A stretch of 64,000 bases of DNA. Source: Tigriopus japonicus (taxonomy: Eukaryota; Arthropoda; Copepoda; Harpacticoida; Harpacticidae). The notes under the pieces are model-generated. The model searched no databases, was not told where the DNA came from, and saw nothing but the letters and a program-made list of their open reading frames with translations. A program made the position numbers and the translations under genes. The stretch is from assembly GCA_010645155.1 (NCBI GenBank), contig JAAGOF010000257.1:106815-170814 (forward strand), written 5' to 3'. How positions within the stretch are numbered: the stretch's first letter is position 1; every line of letters starts with the position of its first letter. Of the stretch, positions 60,601-64,000 are shown in pieces.

Positions 60601-62160
60601 TGCAAAATAGATTCTGAAGAATTTGGAGCTTTGAAGCTTTAAAAATCTAGATTGTATGTCGCGGATCTTAACTATTGAAAAAAAAAGACTTCCTCTCCCT
60701 CATTTTTTCACAAAAAGGAAGCTACTGGATATTTTATTTTCCCGGTAATATGGTATCTGATATGTGCTCGACCGCAAATTCCATTGTACATAGACCACAA
60801 CACAATTTCTTGATGTATTCATGCTTCCTTTTACCGGTGATAAGCAAAAAACCATGTCCGTGACTCGAAAGTTGTTGAACTCACAACAAATGTGCAAAGC
60901 TCAAAAAGACGCATCAAATGGCATGGGAAAGTACTTTCCTTAAAGGTAAAGACTTTACTTAAACCTATAAAAGTCTTGTTTTTGTATTTTATAGACGTCA
61001 GATTTGAGTTTTCATCTGACGTTAAACTTAAAGAACCCGACAGAGACCGAACCATTTTTTTCGAGAAACATTGTCCGAAATATTTCGTTTTCCACGGCAG
61101 CACGTTCGTTAAAGAAAGTAAAATAAATTGCTCAGCAGTCCTCACTTCATAACCTTGGCCAGAACCAAAAATAAATTTAAAAAAAAGACAAGCACTCGGA
61201 GTCAAAGGTAAACCTATCATATCCATTATTTACAGTCATGAGCCGTTGTGTATAAGTTAACGAGATGTTTAATTGAAAGTACAAATGAACAAAATCACTG
61301 CCAAAACCCAATTCCTTGGAAACCAAAACAAATGCATATGTTGCTTGAAATGTGCCAAACTGAACAAGAAATATTCTAAAGTGAAGAATCCGAGGATTAA
61401 AATTACCAGTAGTATTGGATAAGGACTTGATTAAAGAGAGAAACCATTAGACTTCTATACCGGTTATTTAAGTTATGTTTTCCTGATTTCCATTCGGAGA
61501 AGGAAAGGTTTTGAGTAAGATTCTTTTAAATAAATAAAACCGATTCCAAGTGAATTGTTGCTAAGTAATTCACACCATTTTATAAAAGAATACGTTTAAA
61601 AAATTCCCCACTTTAGGTTAGGGAGCAAGAAATGCAAAATCAACCTTTTTCAGAGAGAAGCTAAAGCCCTCCTTGTCTTGATGAAAAGGTTCAGATATGT
61701 GCTTTTAGCTGCAAGACTTAAACCGAATGTGCAAAATGTATTGATAACATGAAAAATAAGATCAACATATCATTGCATCATCATGCTATCCAATCTTGAG
61801 AATTGACAATAACGGGAATAAAACGTGTTTTCCCTTTGTTATGAAGCTCAAGTTAATTAGTACATTGGTTTCAAGGTAACCTAAATATTCTACTTCTTGA
61901 CGAAAGTAGCAGAGTACTAAGTTGTACCTTTATGTAATTAAGAATGTCCCAAGAATCAAACAAGTCAAAATCTGTCCTGCTCATGTCCTTTCAGTTCTGT
62001 AAATAAAAGGTTGAGTTACAGTATTCATTTCCATTCCGCCATTGTCAGCTGCCACTGAACCTAAACATTGGCGTGTGATCCACAACAGTCCCATCTCCTT
62101 CTTTAAAACATGCAACCACGTCTTAAATAACGCAATAAATCCATTTTCCGTGGCTTAATC
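54622..62160. other. intergenic between serpin and MRPS9
   Basis: 7.5 kb without a supported gene. It holds a double hairpin (55663-55726), a (TCTG)n tract near 57997-58020 and the AAAAGAGTGTACGC motif near 57908. A minus-strand candidate terminal exon at about 57595-57708, opening at TTTTCTTCCAG|GTTTTG and reading VLDDKPREGFLKVVPVQI, has a good acceptor but no recognised family. Confidence 0.4.
55663..55726. repeat. two adjacent hairpins
   Basis: GTTGTGAATCTA-AACA-TAGATTCACAAC is a perfect 12-bp stem with a 4-base loop. It is followed with one base of overlap by CATCTTTTGTGAATG, a 7-base loop and CATTCACAGAAGATG, a 15-bp stem with one G-T pair. Both hairpins are built on GTGAAT/ATTCAC. No gene is nearby. 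Confidence 0.75.
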
Positions 62161-63353
62161 ATGGCCGCGCTCAATCACTTGCTTCACAATCCTTCAGTCC
62201 GACGTCTAGTTCTAACCTCGCGAAACTTGAATTCAAATGTCGGCCTCGGATTTGCTTCCCAGCCCACTCAGCCCGTTCCCAGCCCAGCCTTCAGAAAGGA
62301 AACGAAGAAACCGGTTAATATGGCTGTCAAAGTAAGGGTGACCAGAAAATGACATCCTCTAAAATGCATGCATGTTTAACTGGGTGATTTGATTTTCAGT
62401 ATTATCTCAAGAAAAAACGGGATCACGATGCTTTTATGGCCTTTGAGAATGCGGAGTTCAACTTGGGCAAGAAACATTTGGCCAATATGATGGGCATGGA
62501 TTACGAAACCATGACACAGGCTGATATAGACAAGGCCATAGAATATCTCTTTCCTAGTGGGTTGTATGAAGAATCTGCCCGCGCCCTCATGAAACCTCCG
62601 GAAGAGGTAATGTTTTAAAATCCTTGAAACCAGACAATTTTACGGTTTTAAAGAATAATCATTGCCTTAATAATTGCTGATCTGATGGAGCCAAAGTTTG
62701 ATATACAAACGCTCAAAATTAGAGTAACAATCCTTTTGTTCTTGAACGATATTCGCTATCAGCTAATCCAGCGCCACTCGATATAAAATTAATTTCCCAT
62801 AAAAGATCACGCAGTTGCTATTAGATAAAACTTAATTACCCAAATGTGACCTACTTTACTTACGAATTAAAGTTGGCAAATCTGGACATCATGATAAGTT
62901 ATTATGTTTCATAGGTATATCCGAAACAAAAAAGTGCCGAGTTTGATGGCGAAGGTCGACCCTTGCATCCATTTTACTACACCACCAAGCCCAATTACTC
63001 GCAAGCCTTGTATGATGTGGTCGAGGTCTTAGAGAAACTGATGATCTTGAACGATCAACTGCATAGCCAAGGAGTTTATCCGGATAAAGAACTGATGCTG
63101 AATGAGGTCTCGTTGAGTGGAACCCGATGGATGGCCAAAGACGAGTTTGAAAAATCTTTCTTGGAAGCTTTATCCGATGACCAATACAACGAGCTGATTG
63201 CGGCCTTGGATCGGATCACTTTTCAGCACTTTTCGTACAAAGTTAAGGATTTCATCTTCAAGTATCGCGTTTCGAGTGGCTTGATTCAGAGCAAAGCTGA
63301 GGTTTTTCCGATCTTGACGGACGAAAAAGGACGATCATACGTTGAAGCTTTTG
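62161..63353 (+). CDS. MRPS9: mitochondrial ribosomal protein S9 (uS9m), exons 1-3, 3' end beyond window
   Basis: Exons 62161-62331, 62400-62606 and 62915-63353 (phases 0, 0, 1) give 272 residues. The first ~50 residues are Arg/Ser-rich with few acids ([13 protein letters not shown]), a mitochondrial targeting sequence. Exon 2 has [20 protein letters not shown] and [20 protein letters not shown], matching the animal MRPS9-specific N-terminal extension almost residue for residue. Exon 3 has [20 protein letters not shown] and [20 protein letters not shown]. The conserved uS9 core with its GKRK start lies in later exons; exon 3 ends at EAF-G|GTGAGA. It is a component of the small subunit of the mitochondrial ribosome. 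The protein is usually near 400 residues, so about a third is missing to the right. Confidence 0.93.
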
Positions 63354-64000
63354 GTGAGATTTTTGCGAAACACTTCATTTTCATGTTTTTCCCCGGTTTT
63401 GGATTGTGTATTGTTATGTTATGTTTGTTCAGGTTAACAATTAACTACTTAGTTCTATACTTTTTTAAACGTTTTCATTGTTATTAGCTCCTGGAAATCA
63501 ATATTTCATCAAACCAAAATAGTACGTAGATATGAAAAATAAGGAAATGTACGTATGTGGCTTTATGCAATAAGGTTTTTTAAACTCAGGATCAATGTCC
63601 TGTTAATTTAAAGTTTTCCTGTAGTAATAATATCTTGAATTAACTTGTGGGTTGATTCTTTCCCTCTTACTTCTCCACAACATTGACATTTGCATATCAT
63701 TATTGTTGCATCAGGAGATGTTGGTAAATGACTAGATGTATTTCTCTTGGAGACATTGAAATATATACATAATGGAATGACTAGTACACGAGCATGAGCA
63801 TAGATGACTAGAGTGAAGGCGGGAATAGAACATCTCCCTCTTTCGGGGCACAAGTAAAATACATAAAACTAAAAATATAAAATTGGATATCACAGATGGG
63901 AAAGGTAAATCACAGTAGTGACTAGAATGTAAATTGACTTGACTAGAATACAACATTCCTTTCCCTCACCGGGCATCGCTTTCTTCCGCTGAGTGACATC
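63354..64000. other. intron of MRPS9 running to the window edge
   Basis: No exon encoding the uS9 core was recognised. The minus-strand open frames here have no protein-like pattern. Confidence 0.6.

Noticed and set aside
1..64000. CRISPR array, prokaryotic operon or integrated bacterial segment
   Set aside because: No regularly spaced direct repeats with unique spacers and no intronless gene runs. Everything recognised is eukaryotic.

Overview
The window is nuclear DNA of an animal, probably an arthropod and most likely a crustacean. Genes are split by introns with GT..AG borders, some under 60 bp and some over 1.5 kb. Long AT-rich intergenic stretches carry non-LTR and Ty3/gypsy-type retroelements, hAT-type miniature elements and large inverted repeats. 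There is no operon, no Shine-Dalgarno spacing and no CRISPR. A copepod is my best guess from gene style and repeats; the sequence does not prove it. Two runs of N (19639-19638+843 = 20481, and 52173-52608) are assembly gaps.

Layout. 1-17 kb (gene-poor): two paralogous minus-strand first exons (1620-1739 and 9953-10093). Each starts with a short cytosolic N-terminus and ends in the same phase inside a first transmembrane segment that looks like TM1 of a two-pore potassium channel. 17-27 kb: an orphan coding exon and many mobile-element remnants. 27.2-29.3 kb: a complete three-exon APLF-like DNA-repair gene (FHA domain, Ku-binding motif, two PBZ zinc fingers, acidic tail) on the minus strand. 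30.3-31.6 kb: a near-perfect 1.27-kb palindrome. 32.5-36.4 kb: a decayed LINE reverse transcriptase split by a truncated Ty3/gypsy element that still has an open RNase H-integrase frame. 39.5-40.7 kb: a foldback element with a hAT miniature element near its centre.

42.1-47.8 kb holds a seven-exon SMYD4-type SET/MYND methyltransferase gene (plus strand) with a long low-complexity C-terminal extension. It converges, with only 79 bp between stop codons, on a minus-strand serpin gene (47.8-54.6 kb). The serpin is the most unusual gene here: signal peptide, an unrecognised N-terminal region, a Thr-rich mucin-like stretch (interrupted by the second gap), a His/Asp/Glu/Gly-rich block, a serpin fold whose reactive-loop hinge lacks the usual small residues, and a second His-rich block at the C-terminus. 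54.6-62.1 kb is intergenic. From 62161 the first three exons of mitochondrial ribosomal protein S9 run toward the right edge.

The genes do not form a pathway: DNA double-strand-break repair (APLF), lysine methylation (SMYD4), secreted serpin, mitochondrial translation (MRPS9) and probably ion transport (K2P-like exons) are simply neighbours. The strongest leads for novelty are the His-rich atypical serpin, the paired K2P-like first exons, and the palindrome that carries two identical divergent ORFs with splice donors.
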